This document shows positions 8,400 to 16,985 of a stretch of DNA of 51,679 nt, piece after piece. Position 1 is the first letter of the stretch. The number at the start of each line of letters is the position of its first letter. The translations under genes and the position numbers were made by a program. The DNA is taken from the NCBI RefSeq assembly GCF_014696315.1, contig NZ_JACJPX010000059.1, positions 1 through 51,679 of the forward strand, written 5' to 3'. Source of the DNA: Calothrix membranacea FACHB-236. Lineage in GTDB: Bacteria > Cyanobacteriota > Cyanobacteriia > Cyanobacteriales > Nostocaceae. The notes beneath the pieces were generated by a model that was not told the DNA's origin, made no database searches, and saw only the letters and a list, made by a program, of their open reading frames with translations.

Positions 8400-9521
8400 A
8401 TGAAAAAGCTTGGCTACTCAATGCTTCAACGTATTGTTACTACAGGTTTACTGCGGAATATTTGTTTACTCGGTCTGACTTTACCTTTCCTTGCATCTGC
8501 TACGAGTTTGGTAATTGCTGGAGAGAATGAGAATGAAAATAGGAATGCGCCCTATACAATCGGACTCTGGGGCGATTTACCCTACTCCGAAGCGCAGGAG
8601 GTTGGCGTAAATAGACTAATCGAAGACATGAATTCCCAGAGACTTAGTTTTACCGTCCATGATGGCGATCTCAAAGCGGGTTCTAACAGTCTTTGCGATA
8701 ATGCTCTATATGCCAAAGCTCTTAACTACTTCAACTCCCTAGAAGCACCAGCAGCTTTCACACCAGGTGATAACGATTGGACTGACTGCGATCGCCCTTC
8801 CAGTGGTGGATATAACTCTCTCGAACGCCTTGACTATGAGCGGATGTTATTCTTCAGCAAGAATTTTTCTCTAGGACAGCGTCGGTTAGCCCAAGAAGTT
8901 CAGAAAGAGCCTCTATGTCTTGGTGTGAAGGGCCCAATGCCTTGTGTAGAAAACCGTCGTTGGACAGTTGGTAGGGTTACTTATGGGACGCTTAATATCC
9001 AGGGTTCCTGCAATAATTTATGCGATACCGCACCCGATCCACAAGAGTACAAAGCGCGAAATGCGGCCAATATTGCATGGATGAAAGAGACATTTAGAGT
9101 AGCAAAAGAACGCAAATCGGCGGCGGTGATGTTGATTTCTCAAGCAAATCCAGGCTGGGATTTGAGCGATCCTACCAGAGCACCTCTACGCGATCCCAAG
9201 ACACTTGTACAAACCGATGGACAACCTGATGGTTTCAAGGACTTTTTATTAGCGTTACGCGATGAGGTAATTGCGTTCCGTAAGCCAGTGGCCTATGTTC
9301 ATGGTGACTCGCATTATTACCGTATTGACAAGCCATTTTTAGATGCTCAAGGTAGAAGGCTCGAGAACTTTACTCGCGTTGAGACATTTGGTAATAATCA
9401 GGCGAACGGCACTAATGACGTACAGTGGATCAAAGTTACTGTTGATCCTCGTAGTCGAGAAGTATTTTCTTATCAGCCACAGATTGTTCCTAGCAATCGA
9501 GTAGCGGTTCCGGCTCCGTAA
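8400..9521 (+). CDS. Secreted calcineurin-like metallophosphoesterase
   Basis: A 373-residue exported protein. A hydrophobic signal (LLRNICLLGLTLPFLASATS) precedes a metallophosphoesterase domain. The metal ligands can be followed in order: GLWGDLPYS, FTVHDGDLKAG, FTPGDNDWTDC and YVHGDSHYYRID. The usual GNHE motif is replaced by GDND, as in a subgroup of secreted phosphatases. There are several paired cysteines (CDNALY, CDRP, CLGV, CVEN, CNNLC), consistent with disulfides outside the cytoplasm. The substrate is not evident. With a Pho box upstream and nucA beside it, release of phosphate from extracellular phosphoesters is the likely role. Confidence 0.85.
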   Translation: MKKLGYSMLQRIVTTGLLRNICLLGLTLPFLASATSLVIAGENENENRNAPYTIGLWGDLPYSEAQEVGVNRLIEDMNSQRLSFTVHDGDLKAGSNSLCDNALYAKALNYFNSLEAPAAFTPGDNDWTDCDRPSSGGYNSLERLDYERMLFFSKNFSLGQRRLAQEVQKEPLCLGVKGPMPCVENRRWTVGRVTYGTLNIQGSCNNLCDTAPDPQEYKARNAANIAWMKETFRVAKERKSAAVMLISQANPGWDLSDPTRAPLRDPKTLVQTDGQPDGFKDFLLALRDEVIAFRKPVAYVHGDSHYYRIDKPFLDAQGRRLENFTRVETFGNNQANGTNDVQWIKVTVDPRSREVFSYQPQIVPSNRVAVPAP

Positions 9522-9574
9522 TAAGGATTGTGTTAAGTTAGCTATTACCGCTGCCAAGTAAGCCAAAATTTGAA

Positions 9575-9594
9575 GAGACGCGATTAATCGCGTC
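9575..9594. terminator. Palindromic hairpin after the phosphoesterase gene
   Basis: AGACGCGATT followed directly by AATCGCGTCT, a perfect 20-bp palindrome 54 bp after the stop. The sequence is a common dispersed palindrome in Nostoc-type genomes, so it may be a repeat that has been put to use as a terminator. Confidence 0.5.
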
Positions 9595-10137
9595 TGTACA
9601 CAAAAGTCAAAATAATTTTATTCTAGAAATCCGCTCTTCTCAGGTTAAATAAATTGATAAAACAAATTTGAGCAGTATGGAATTCCCTCAAGGAATCTAA
9701 TATCTCTGCTGAGAATAAAAATTTGTATTTATTCATGTGGTCTGCAAAATGGTCAGATGAAGCTCTTGATAACCAGAATTTCAATTATGAGATATTGCAC
9801 TACATCAATTTTCCCTATCAACTACTAAATCAATTGCAGAACGTAGGATGCGTTTGACAGGCTACTGATTATCTGATGTACTGAATAAGTTGTTTGGAAA
9901 CTCAATTCACTTTTGGATAAATATAATCAAGATGAGAATAATAAAAGTGCTTGATAATGTTTAAAACTCATCAAGCACTAAAAATAGCTGAAAATTTTGG
10001 CATTTATCATAAACATCATACAGTCTTATATGTGTGAAATAAAGCGATTATATAGTAATCAAGAAAATAATTTCTATCAAAACCTTGCTTAATTTTGCTA
10101 TGTAATTTACCTTTCTAGACTATATATGATATCTATG

Positions 10138-10290
10138 CTTTAGTTCTTTATATTCTGGTTAAGCTTTCTTTTTTTACGAAGTAAAACCCATACTCATGAG
10201 GTATGGGCTTTGTTAGGGATTTATATGTAAGAGGAAAGAAATCCTACACAAAGTCACTCTTTAACCTTTGTAGGATAGTTCTTTTTTATA
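10138..10290 (+). ncRNA. Candidate structured RNA, copy 1
   Basis: Begins with TTTAGTTCTTTATATTCTGG and contains a hairpin CCCATAC/GTATGGG (10187-10207), then a long stem ATCCTACACAAAG/CTTTGTAGGAT (10241-10276) followed by a T-run (10280-10287). The order of hairpin, terminator-like stem and T-run resembles a small RNA. A related copy starts about 180 bp further on. Transcription has not been shown; this rests on structure and duplication only. Confidence 0.35.
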
Positions 10291-10317
10291 CATTACAAAT
10301 AGTATATAAGTAATTAC

Positions 10318-10510
10318 TTTAGTTCGTTATATCCTGGTTAAGCTTTGTCTTTTTCTGAAAAGTATTGCTCGCTCATTAAAGCTTAAACATAAATAACCCA
10401 AACCTGCTAATGAGGTATGGGCTTGGGTAATTATAGCTATGAGATATAGAAGAAGAACGTCCTATGTAGTTATTATTTAACTCTCTAGGACATTGTGTTT
10501 TTGTCTTCTA
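10318..10510 (+). ncRNA. Candidate structured RNA, copy 2
   Basis: Shares the opening of copy 1 with few changes (TTTAGTTCGTTATATCCTGG, then TTAAGCTTT) and the block GAGGTATGGGCTT. The first stem is different (ACCCAA/TTGGGT, 10396-10428). The last stem is GTCCTA/TAGGAC (10459-10491), again followed by T-rich sequence. The arms differ between copies while pairing is kept, which argues that the structure matters. Confidence 0.35.
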
Positions 10511-11039
10511 TGAATATATAAGATTGATTTCTGAAATAAGTTATCTTTTGGTTAATTCTTTTTTATATGTTGCAAAGACTAATTGAGTATTAGATATTAG
10601 GGTATAAAAAACATACAGCAGATTTCATGTTTATGAGGTACAGCAACTAATTGAAAAAAGTAATGAGTAATAAGTCGTGAGTAATAAGTAAATTTCCTAC
10701 TCATTACTCATTACTCATGATGTACCTCACTTACGTCAAAAGCGCTGTAACTCCATAGGAATATACATTTGATTGTCCGGTTAATATGACTATATACAAG
10801 GGATTTCTCTAACAAGTTAATAAGCTAATGCACGTCTAAATTGCATAACTACTAATCAAGGCTGTTAACGGTCAACTGTCCTCACAATGGATTGTGCAAC
10901 TTAAAAGCAGAATACCTTAAAAGATTAATTCTTGAAGCGATCGCCTGATTAGACGAAGCATAAAAAGGTATATATCCTAACAACCAAATATAGAATTTTA
11001 AGCTTGGTAATAAAACTTATTGTCACCATTTATTTATAT

Positions 11040-11127
11040 GGATCGCCTGAGCGTGGATTCCAAAGCCAAATTTTGTTGTCAGAACTACAACTAGCGAGGA
11101 TTGTACCATCAGGGCTGATAGCTCCTT
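11040..11127 (-). pseudogene. WD40-repeat gene fragment
   Basis: The minus strand reads AISPDGTILASCSSDNK then IWLWNPRSGD, a single typical WD40 repeat. There is no start, no stop in phase and no neighbouring repeat, so this is the remnant of a larger WD40 protein gene. Confidence 0.7.
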
Positions 11128-11259
11128 CTACCAAGATTTGCACCAGCGATCACTCAAGTCAATGACGCTTGGCAAGAGATTGTAACAGAAGCCAAGGCTG
11201 AACTTGCCGAAAAGCCGATGAAGTCAGCTCAACCCATAGAAAGCAACTTTCTATCTTAA
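11128..11259 (+). pseudogene. C-terminal fragment of a DUF5132-like gene
   Basis: The plus strand reads VNDAWQEIVTEAKAELAEKP and ends in a stop at 11257-11259. This matches the conserved tail of DUF5132 proteins (a W-E/Q-D/E-hydrophobic-V-x-E-A-K-A-E pattern). The N-terminal part is missing, and WD40-derived sequence abuts it on the left in the opposite orientation. Confidence 0.55.
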
Positions 11260-11367
11260 ATTTGGAAAGAGAATGCAACAAATGAATAAGGACACAAACC
11301 ATTTTGTGTCCTTCATATAATTTATTTGATTAAACAATGCCAAGGAATCACCACAGCCAAATTAGTG

Positions 11368-11610
11368 TTAATTATCAAATTGGAGATTCCCCGTTTCTAG
11401 AGACTCATTGACATCATCTAGTTGTTGCAAAAGTGTTTTGATTTGTGTATATGCCTCTAGACAGTGGATTTTACCTCCAGTTTCTAGGCAACAGATATAA
11501 TCGACCTTATTGGCAAATTCTTGTAATGTGGCACTAAATAACAGATTTTGTGCCACATTATCGCCATGATTGTAACTGCTGGAATCTAACAACTCTTGTT
11601 TACCTGTCAT
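11368..11610 (-). CDS. DUF7219-like small protein
   Basis: An 80-residue protein. The central part (LQEFANKVDYICCLETGGKI followed by EAYTQIKTLLQQLDD) fits a small cyanobacterial family (DUF7219) whose role is unknown. The start at 11610 is chosen because GAGGG stands 8 bases before it; an in-frame ATG twelve codons upstream has no such site. It is a standalone gene between the fragments of two DUF5132 genes. No signal peptide or membrane segment is seen. Confidence 0.65.
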   Translation of the reverse strand: MTGKQELLDSSSYNHGDNVAQNLLFSATLQEFANKVDYICCLETGGKIHCLEAYTQIKTLLQQLDDVNESLETGNLQFDN

Positions 11611-11777
11611 TGTTTTGCCCTCATTCAGCAATAAATATCTTGACAATCTCTATATATTGATAGAGTAAGGGTGTAGTGTAAATGTGGTATCTATTACAAA
11701 ATTAACACAGCGTTTGAGTAGATTGAGTTTCTTATTTTCGACCCAAGCCTAATATGTGTTGATTGGATTTGCTGTGA

Positions 11778-11982
11778 CTAAGATGATGAGGTAGGCTCAT
11801 TATTAGTTTCTGGAGTTGGTTTTATTGCTATAGGTTGGTTAGATTCAGCCAGTTCTGCTATCATGTCTTCCCAACTTTCACCAAGTTATGCTAACACGCC
11901 TCGGCTTTTTTCATAGGCGACAATCCCACCTTTAATTAAAGACTTGGCTATTGGTTTTCCAATTCCAGCTGCAATGTATATA
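11778..11982 (-). pseudogene. DUF5132-like gene, truncated and stopped
   Basis: The minus strand reads YIAAGIGKPIAKSLIKGGIV, then AYEKSRGVLA, a stop codon (TAA), then LGESWEDMIAELAESNQPIA and a terminal stop at 11778. The KPIAKSLIKGG block and the SWEDMIAEL tail are the two hallmarks of DUF5132 proteins. An in-frame stop and a missing N-terminus show that it is dead. Confidence 0.7.
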
Positions 11983-12033
11983 ATTTACGCCTCAAAATTG
12001 ATTTATTACGAGGATTTAATATTACATTTATCT

Positions 12034-12193
12034 CAATACCTTAGCCAAAATAAGAGGATGAAGAGAGGCCCGATGTAATAGACTTATTGTCTTCAATACC
12101 TTCGCCAAAAAAAGAGTATGAACAAAGAGGACTGATGTAGTAAAGATCGGCTGGAATCGTTAAAAAATGACCAAATAAAAAATACCACCTTTT
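12034..12193. repeat. Two extra copies of the IS left end
   Basis: CAATACCTTAGCCAAAA at 12034 and CAATACCTTCGCCAAAA at 12094 closely match the left inverted repeat at 12194 (CAATACTGTGGCCAAAA). The similarity extends about 55 bp inward through AAGAGG and a GATGTARTAGA-like block. Each copy is a solitary end. Confidence 0.7.
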
Positions 12194-13643
12194 CAATACT
12201 GTGGCCAAAAAAAGAGTATAAAAAGAGGGCTGATGTAGTAGAGTTATAGTCTTGCAAAACCACAACTCGAAAGCCACACACAGCCCATGTTCAACATCCT
12301 AGCACTGTTGCAATGCCTACTGCCAGAAATAAAAGTGACGACGATGCGGCAGTTGAGCCAAATTATCATAGCCATGTTAGCCATGAGCGGACGAGTCACA
12401 ATGTTGGGAATATGCCGTTGGGCGGAAACTGGTGGTAGTTATCGGACAGTGAGGAGATTCTTTCATACAGTCATACCGTGGGCAACGGTGTTCTGGGTGT
12501 TTTTTCGGCGGCATTTGTTTTGTCCAAATGATGTTTATTTGTTGGCAGGAGACGAAGTAGTAATAAGCAAAGCCGGAAAAAATACCTATGGATTAGATAG
12601 GTTCTTTTCCAGTCTAATAAGTAAACCAATATCGGGTCTTTCTTTCTTTACATTATCATTAGTAAGTGTTCAACAAAGACACTCATTTCCGATTCAAATA
12701 GAACAGGTAATCAAGAGCGATGGAGAAAAAGGTATTGTATCACCAAGTCCAGAAATAAAAACTCAAGAAAAGCGTGGGCGCGGACGACCAAAAGGGAGTA
12801 AGAACAAAAATAAACAGGAAGTGGTTTTTACAGATGAATTACTAAGAATTCAGAAGATGATTAATCAGCTATTTAAGTTAATAGCTAACTTTATTCCCCT
12901 CACTTACTTAGTCGTAGATGGTCATTTTGGGAACAATAACGCTTTACAGATGGCTAGGCAGGTAAAGTTACACATAATTTCCAAGTTACGCCACGATGCG
13001 GCATTATATATACCTTATCAAAATCCTGACCCCAATCATCGTTCTCGTCGTAAATACGGTGATAAGCTGGACTGGCGTAATATTCCCCAAGAATATTTGC
13101 GTCAAATTAGTATTGAGTCAGATATCCTTGCCTGTACTTATCAAGCTACTTTACTGCACAAAGAATTCGCCCAGCCTCTGAATGTAGTGATTTTGGTAAA
13201 AACCAATCTGAATACTCATGCTCGCAGTCACATAATTCTGTTTTCTAGTGACCTAACTTTATCATATGAGAAAATAATCGACTACTATAAACTGCGCTTC
13301 CAAATCGAATTTAATTTTCGTGATGCCAAACAATTTTGGGGCTTGGAAGATTTTATGAATAGGGGTCAAACGGCGGTAACTAATGCTGCCAATCTTTCTT
13401 TTTTCATGGTCAATTTATCCCATTATCTTTTAGCTCAGTTTCGTGAAAACAATCCCGGTTCTGGCATTGTTGATCTTCGGGCTTACTGTCGGGGTTTTCG
13501 ATATGTTCGGGAAATGTTAAAAATGCTTCCGCAACAGCCAGATCCTATTTTATTAGCCCAGATTTTTGCCAAGCTCACCTCTCTTGGTCGTATTCACAAT
13601 GCTTCTACAGCCGTTGAACCCTCTTAATTTGGCTACAGTATTG
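12194..13643 (+). mobile_element. IS4-superfamily insertion sequence, about 1.45 kb
   Basis: The left end CAATACTGTGGCCAAA (12194) pairs with the right end, whose complement is CAATACTGTAGCCAAA (ending at 13643); the 16-bp arms differ at one position. One transposase gene fills the element. No clear direct repeat flanks the ends, and the left flank consists of two more copies of the left end, so the true boundary could lie further left. Confidence 0.75.
12287..13627 (+). CDS. IS4-superfamily DDE transposase
   Basis: A 446-residue transposase that cuts and rejoins the IS ends. The catalytic residues can be seen: the first Asp in LLAGDEVVISKAG, the second in YLVVDGHFGNNN, and Glu in the family signature YYKLRFQIEFNFRDAKQFWG, which fits Y-x2-R-x3-E-x6-K. 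A basic linker (KRGRGRPKGSKNKNK) lies between the first and second Asp. The frame is intact and full length, so the element may still move. The start at 12287 is the first ATG, 93 bp inside the left end. It has no operon partners. Confidence 0.9.
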   Translation: MFNILALLQCLLPEIKVTTMRQLSQIIIAMLAMSGRVTMLGICRWAETGGSYRTVRRFFHTVIPWATVFWVFFRRHLFCPNDVYLLAGDEVVISKAGKNTYGLDRFFSSLISKPISGLSFFTLSLVSVQQRHSFPIQIEQVIKSDGEKGIVSPSPEIKTQEKRGRGRPKGSKNKNKQEVVFTDELLRIQKMINQLFKLIANFIPLTYLVVDGHFGNNNALQMARQVKLHIISKLRHDAALYIPYQNPDPNHRSRRKYGDKLDWRNIPQEYLRQISIESDILACTYQATLLHKEFAQPLNVVILVKTNLNTHARSHIILFSSDLTLSYEKIIDYYKLRFQIEFNFRDAKQFWGLEDFMNRGQTAVTNAANLSFFMVNLSHYLLAQFRENNPGSGIVDLRAYCRGFRYVREMLKMLPQQPDPILLAQIFAKLTSLGRIHNASTAVEPS

Positions 13644-13722
13644 TTATCTGTTAAATAATTTCTCACGTATGGTTCCGGATTGCAATAGCTGTAACTCATT
13701 CTTGAAAAATATTCCCCATGCC

Positions 13723-13755
13723 AAAAACTTCATCCCCTTGTGGGTGGAGTTTTTT
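13723..13755. terminator. Hairpin terminator after the IS
   Basis: AAAACTTCATCCC pairs with GGGTGGAGTTTT (12 pairs, two of them G-U) around a short loop, and T-rich sequence follows on the plus strand. It lies between the transposase gene and the converging histidine kinase gene and may serve both. Confidence 0.65.
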
Positions 13756-13833
13756 ATTATTGGCTACATGCTTTGGGTCAACAATAGAGCATTTATAGCT
13801 ATAATCTCCGTCAAATAACCTACAGATGAGTTT

Positions 13834-15750
13834 TTAATTTTGTGTTTTAATTGGTAACAAAATTGCAAACTCTGTTCCTTGCCCAACTTCCGAAGCCAAT
13901 TCTATTCTACCTTTATGCTTGTCGATTATCTGATAGCAGATGCTTAGACCTAGACCAGTACCTTTACCGACTGGTTTAGTTGTGAAGAAAGGGTCAAACA
14001 ACTTATTTCTAATCTCTGGCGGAATGCCAGGGCCATTATCTCTAATCCCTACCTTAATATAAGTATCATCTAACTTGGATGTTTCTATAAAAATGTGTTT
14101 ACTAGTTTGAGATTCTAATTCTAATAAAGCATCTATGGCATTACTCAAAATATTCATAAATACCTGATTAATTTGAGATGGATAGCATTCAACTAAAGGT
14201 AAATCTCTATAGTTTGTTAAAACTTTAATATCTGATTTAATTCTGTGAGATAAAATTAATAGTGTATTGTCAATACCTTCATGAATATCTACTTCTTTAA
14301 TATCGGCTTCATCTAATCGAGAAAAATTACGCAAAGATAACACAATTTCTCGAATACGTTCAGCACCTATTTTCATAGAATCTAGCAAATTTAATAAGTC
14401 TTTCTTGAGGAAATTCAAATCAATATCTTCTATTCTCTCTTTTATAATGCAGTTAGATTCTGGATATTGTTGCTCGTATAAATTTACAAGGTTGAGTAAA
14501 TCTTGAATATACTCATCTGCACATCGAATATTTCCATAAATGAAGTTAATAGGATTATTAATTTCATGTGCTACACCTGCAACCATTTGTCCCAAAGACG
14601 ACATTTTTTCTGTTTGAATTAATTGTGCCTGAGTTGCTTTTAAGTCTTGGAGTGCTTGTTTTAGTTCCTGAGTTCGTTCTTCTACTCTTTGTTCTAAAGT
14701 TTGGTGTGAATGTTGAAGTTCTTGAGTTCGTTCTTCTACTCTTTGCTCTAAATGTTGACGAGCCAACTCTAATTCCTGAGTGTAATCTCCTACCCATCCT
14801 ACTAATTGATTAAGTGAGGTAGCTAATGTTCCTACTTCATCTTTGCTAGTGACATTAGCTCTTAGTTGAAAATTAGACTCTTGGATAATTTTTCTAGCAA
14901 CTTGAGTAACTACTTCTAAGGGATGGGCAATTAACTTACTAGTATATAGTGCAAGTGCCGCTGCGATCGCAGATGACAAAATCATACTGCCAAAAATAAC
15001 TTTAATCCGCAGTTTTTGAACATTCTCAAAGCTTGTATTGGCTTGCTGCTTTTGAATTTCAGCTTGTCCTATAAGTCGAATCAACTCGTCTGAAAGTTGC
15101 TCAAATTGTACAGAAAGGTTAATTTTTTTTTCCTCTTTAAATAAAAAAAATAATTGTTCTTGATAATCTGATTTTGCTTTCGGCGATAATTGATTTTTTT
15201 CAATTTGCTGCCAGTAAAACTGGACTATTTGATTGTATATCTCTATATTTTTCTGATAACTTTTCAATAAGTTTAAAATTTCTGCACTGTTTAATGCTAA
15301 GTCATTAGGATAAGCATGGATAAATTTTTCTATCTCCAATAACTGCTGATTAACTTGACTAAGTTCATCGAGGAACTTATTTTTTTCAAATTCTAACCAG
15401 ACAGAATCATCTAATACAGTAACTAATCTTTGCGGATGTAATCTGATTCTCGTTACTGCATTTTCTAAATCTTTGAGTAAATATTGCTGCTGATAGGATA
15501 AATTTAACTGCTTTTGGGCATTTGTTTCATATTGTGCTGCATGTAACAAACCAGTTATCGTACCAATAAAACCAATGCTAATAGCTACAGTATAACCATA
15601 ACTAATCTTTTGAGCAATATTCCAGCTATTACTTAAATTGCTAAACCAGAGAGAAATTCTTTTAACAGGCTTTCTTTTAATAACTGCCATTAACTTAGAA
15701 TCAATACTCTTATAAAAAGCTTCCTTGTCCAATTTTTTGATAAACTTCAC
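13834..15750 (-). CDS. Membrane sensor histidine kinase
   Basis: A 638-residue sensor kinase. There are two membrane helices (about residues 50-70 and 250-270) around an extracytoplasmic region of about 180 residues, then a HAMP segment ([16 protein letters not shown]). A coiled coil with two copies of [12 protein letters not shown] follows, then the H-box [15 protein letters not shown] and a complete ATPase domain ([28 protein letters not shown]). No receiver domain and no response regulator are seen nearby. The gene overlaps the end of the PhnD-like lipoprotein gene by 41 bp, so the two are almost certainly cotranscribed; the lipoprotein may deliver the signal to the sensor domain. The annotated start is GTG; an ATG 20 codons downstream is an alternative. 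Confidence 0.9.
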   Translation of the reverse strand: MKFIKKLDKEAFYKSIDSKLMAVIKRKPVKRISLWFSNLSNSWNIAQKISYGYTVAISIGFIGTITGLLHAAQYETNAQKQLNLSYQQQYLLKDLENAVTRIRLHPQRLVTVLDDSVWLEFEKNKFLDELSQVNQQLLEIEKFIHAYPNDLALNSAEILNLLKSYQKNIEIYNQIVQFYWQQIEKNQLSPKAKSDYQEQLFFLFKEEKKINLSVQFEQLSDELIRLIGQAEIQKQQANTSFENVQKLRIKVIFGSMILSSAIAAALALYTSKLIAHPLEVVTQVARKIIQESNFQLRANVTSKDEVGTLATSLNQLVGWVGDYTQELELARQHLEQRVEERTQELQHSHQTLEQRVEERTQELKQALQDLKATQAQLIQTEKMSSLGQMVAGVAHEINNPINFIYGNIRCADEYIQDLLNLVNLYEQQYPESNCIIKERIEDIDLNFLKKDLLNLLDSMKIGAERIREIVLSLRNFSRLDEADIKEVDIHEGIDNTLLILSHRIKSDIKVLTNYRDLPLVECYPSQINQVFMNILSNAIDALLELESQTSKHIFIETSKLDDTYIKVGIRDNGPGIPPEIRNKLFDPFFTTKPVGKGTGLGLSICYQIIDKHKGRIELASEVGQGTEFAILLPIKTQN

Positions 15751-16597
15751 GAATCATATTATAGTCAGCATCATTTGCTGAAATAAATTTAGCATCTTTA
15801 TACTTTTGGTTAGCTTGAGCTGTTAAAAGGCTTTGGATTAGTTTATCTTGATGCTCAAACATACGGGCTCGTACATCTTCTACAAAGCTAGATGCCAGTA
15901 GGTTACTAGCAACAAATATATCACCTGGGAGTAATGGGCCTTTTAGGATGATAGAAAAATCCTTTTCCGACAACCCTTCAGCTTCTAAGATATTATGGTA
16001 TCGATCAAATGAGGTTGCCCAAGCATCCACTTCACCTTTTTTTAAAGCTTTTGCTCCTTGATCGTCTAACAAGACAATTTTTAAGTCAGTATTTGGATTC
16101 AACCCAGCATCTATTACTAGTTTTGTAGGAGCAATATGGCCAGAGGTTGAGCCAATTTTTCGCATAGCAATTGTTTTACCTCTCAATTGAGCTAATGATT
16201 TAATTTTGCTATCTGCACGAACAACAAATATGGGATGATAGTTATTACGCCTGATAGCAATTATTGGGATAGCCTTAGCTCTGGAATTTAAAATTAAGTA
16301 TTCTGAAGGGCCTGCAAATACAATGTCTACCTTTCCTGACAGTAATGCAGGCGCTGCCGCTGTAGGATTTTCTACAGGAAAAAAATCAATTTTTATGCCT
16401 AATATTTCTTCTAATACAGCCCGGAATGCTCCATAATCTCGTTGTAAATCTTCAATTCCAGCAACATCGGTAACTGTAAAATTTAATTTTTTAGGTGATG
16501 ATATTGCCAAGTTACCTGAATTATTTTTCGGATTAGTTCCTGTTGTACAGCCAGCAATAAATAATAGCGAATACCAAAGTATATTTCGCCGTTTCAT
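15710..16597 (-). CDS. PhnD-type phosphate/phosphonate-binding lipoprotein
   Basis: A 295-residue periplasmic binding protein of the PhnD family, which binds phosphonates, phosphite or related oxyanions. The N-terminus has a lipobox (LLFIAGC, Cys at residue 16). Family hallmarks follow: DYGAFRAVLEEILGIKIDFF, PALLSGKVDIVFAGPSEYLI, and the ligand-site SGHIAPTKLVIDAG. There is no ABC ATPase or permease beside it. Its 3' end overlaps a sensor kinase gene, so it probably works as a receptor feeding that kinase rather than as a transporter part. A Pho-like box lies upstream on the same strand. Confidence 0.9.
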   Translation of the reverse strand: MKRRNILWYSLLFIAGCTTGTNPKNNSGNLAISSPKKLNFTVTDVAGIEDLQRDYGAFRAVLEEILGIKIDFFPVENPTAAAPALLSGKVDIVFAGPSEYLILNSRAKAIPIIAIRRNNYHPIFVVRADSKIKSLAQLRGKTIAMRKIGSTSGHIAPTKLVIDAGLNPNTDLKIVLLDDQGAKALKKGEVDAWATSFDRYHNILEAEGLSEKDFSIILKGPLLPGDIFVASNLLASSFVEDVRARMFEHQDKLIQSLLTAQANQKYKDAKFISANDADYNMIREVYQKIGQGSFL

Positions 16598-16767
16598 ATA
16601 TTTAAAAAATATTAGAATGAAAGAAAAATAATATTAACTATTTCACTTGTTAAGTATATTGTTTTTTTATAGCTAAAACTTCTGTGTATTTACGCAAATT
16701 TATTGCATATATGTAGAAAATTTTTAGATATTAAAAAATACTTTGATTATTTGGTTTATGTATTTAC

Positions 16768-16797
16768 ATAACTTTGTAAGATTAAGAAAAGGTTATT
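16768..16797 (-). promoter_or_regulatory. Pho-box-like array for the PhnD/kinase operon
   Basis: Read on the minus strand: AATAACCT, three bases, CTTAATCT, three bases, then a poor AAAGTTAT, at exact 11-bp spacing. The first two copies are near matches to the Pho octamer. It lies about 170 bp upstream of the lipoprotein start. Confidence 0.45.
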
Positions 16798-16890
16798 AAT
16801 TGCAACCTTTAACAACTTCGACTCATAAGTTTTGCCATCAATGCAAGTATCATTAGCCAATTAATTACAAACATTTCCCCGCTATAAAAT

Positions 16891-16931
16891 CTACCTTTTG
16901 AAGTAACCTGACCTTACCTTTTTCTTAACCA
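16891..16931 (+). promoter_or_regulatory. Pho box upstream of the YncE/phosphoesterase gene
   Basis: Four octamers at exact 11-bp spacing: CTACCTTT (16891), AGTAACCT (16902), CTTACCTT (16913) and CTTAACCA (16924). The last is a full match. It ends 54 bp before the start codon. Confidence 0.65.
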
Positions 16932-16985
16932 AAACAAAAGAGAATCTGCACTGTAGGCGAGAAATTTGATGTTTGAGAGAAGCAA

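Larger units (their letters stand above)
9595..11039. other. Gene-poor region of about 1.4 kb
   Basis: No convincing protein gene. It holds a hairpin at 9946-9979 (arms AGTGCTTGAT and ATCAAGCACT), two related hairpin-rich elements (10138-10290 and 10318-10510, listed separately), a GTAATGAG-type short repeat at about 10662-10722, and a GTTAACGGTCAAC repeat at 10863. A 40-codon open frame at 9735 (starting MWSAKWSDEALD) has no ribosome-binding site and is not called. Confidence 0.5.
11611..12193. other. Region with a DUF5132 pseudogene and extra IS ends
   Basis: Contains the DUF5132-like pseudogene (11778-11982, minus) and two extra copies of the insertion sequence end (12034 and 12094). No intact gene is present; the short minus-strand frames at 12041-12281 are shadows of the repeated IS ends. 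Confidence 0.6.
16598..16985. other. Divergent promoter region between the PhnD/kinase pair and the 17-kb phosphoesterase gene
   Basis: This 388-bp AT-rich region has no gene. It carries two Pho-box-like arrays, one oriented for each divergent transcript, listed separately. Confidence 0.6.

Noticed and set aside
9735-9857. 40-codon open frame starting MWSAKWSDEALD
   Set aside because: No ribosome-binding site and no homologue recognised; it lies in a gene-poor, repeat-bearing region.
12041-12281. Two short minus-strand frames with FLYSFFG repeats
   Set aside because: They arise from the three repeated IS ends and have no start context.
14568-14813. Plus-strand open frame inside the histidine kinase gene
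   Set aside because: It is the antisense shadow of the repeated EERTQEL coiled-coil codons.
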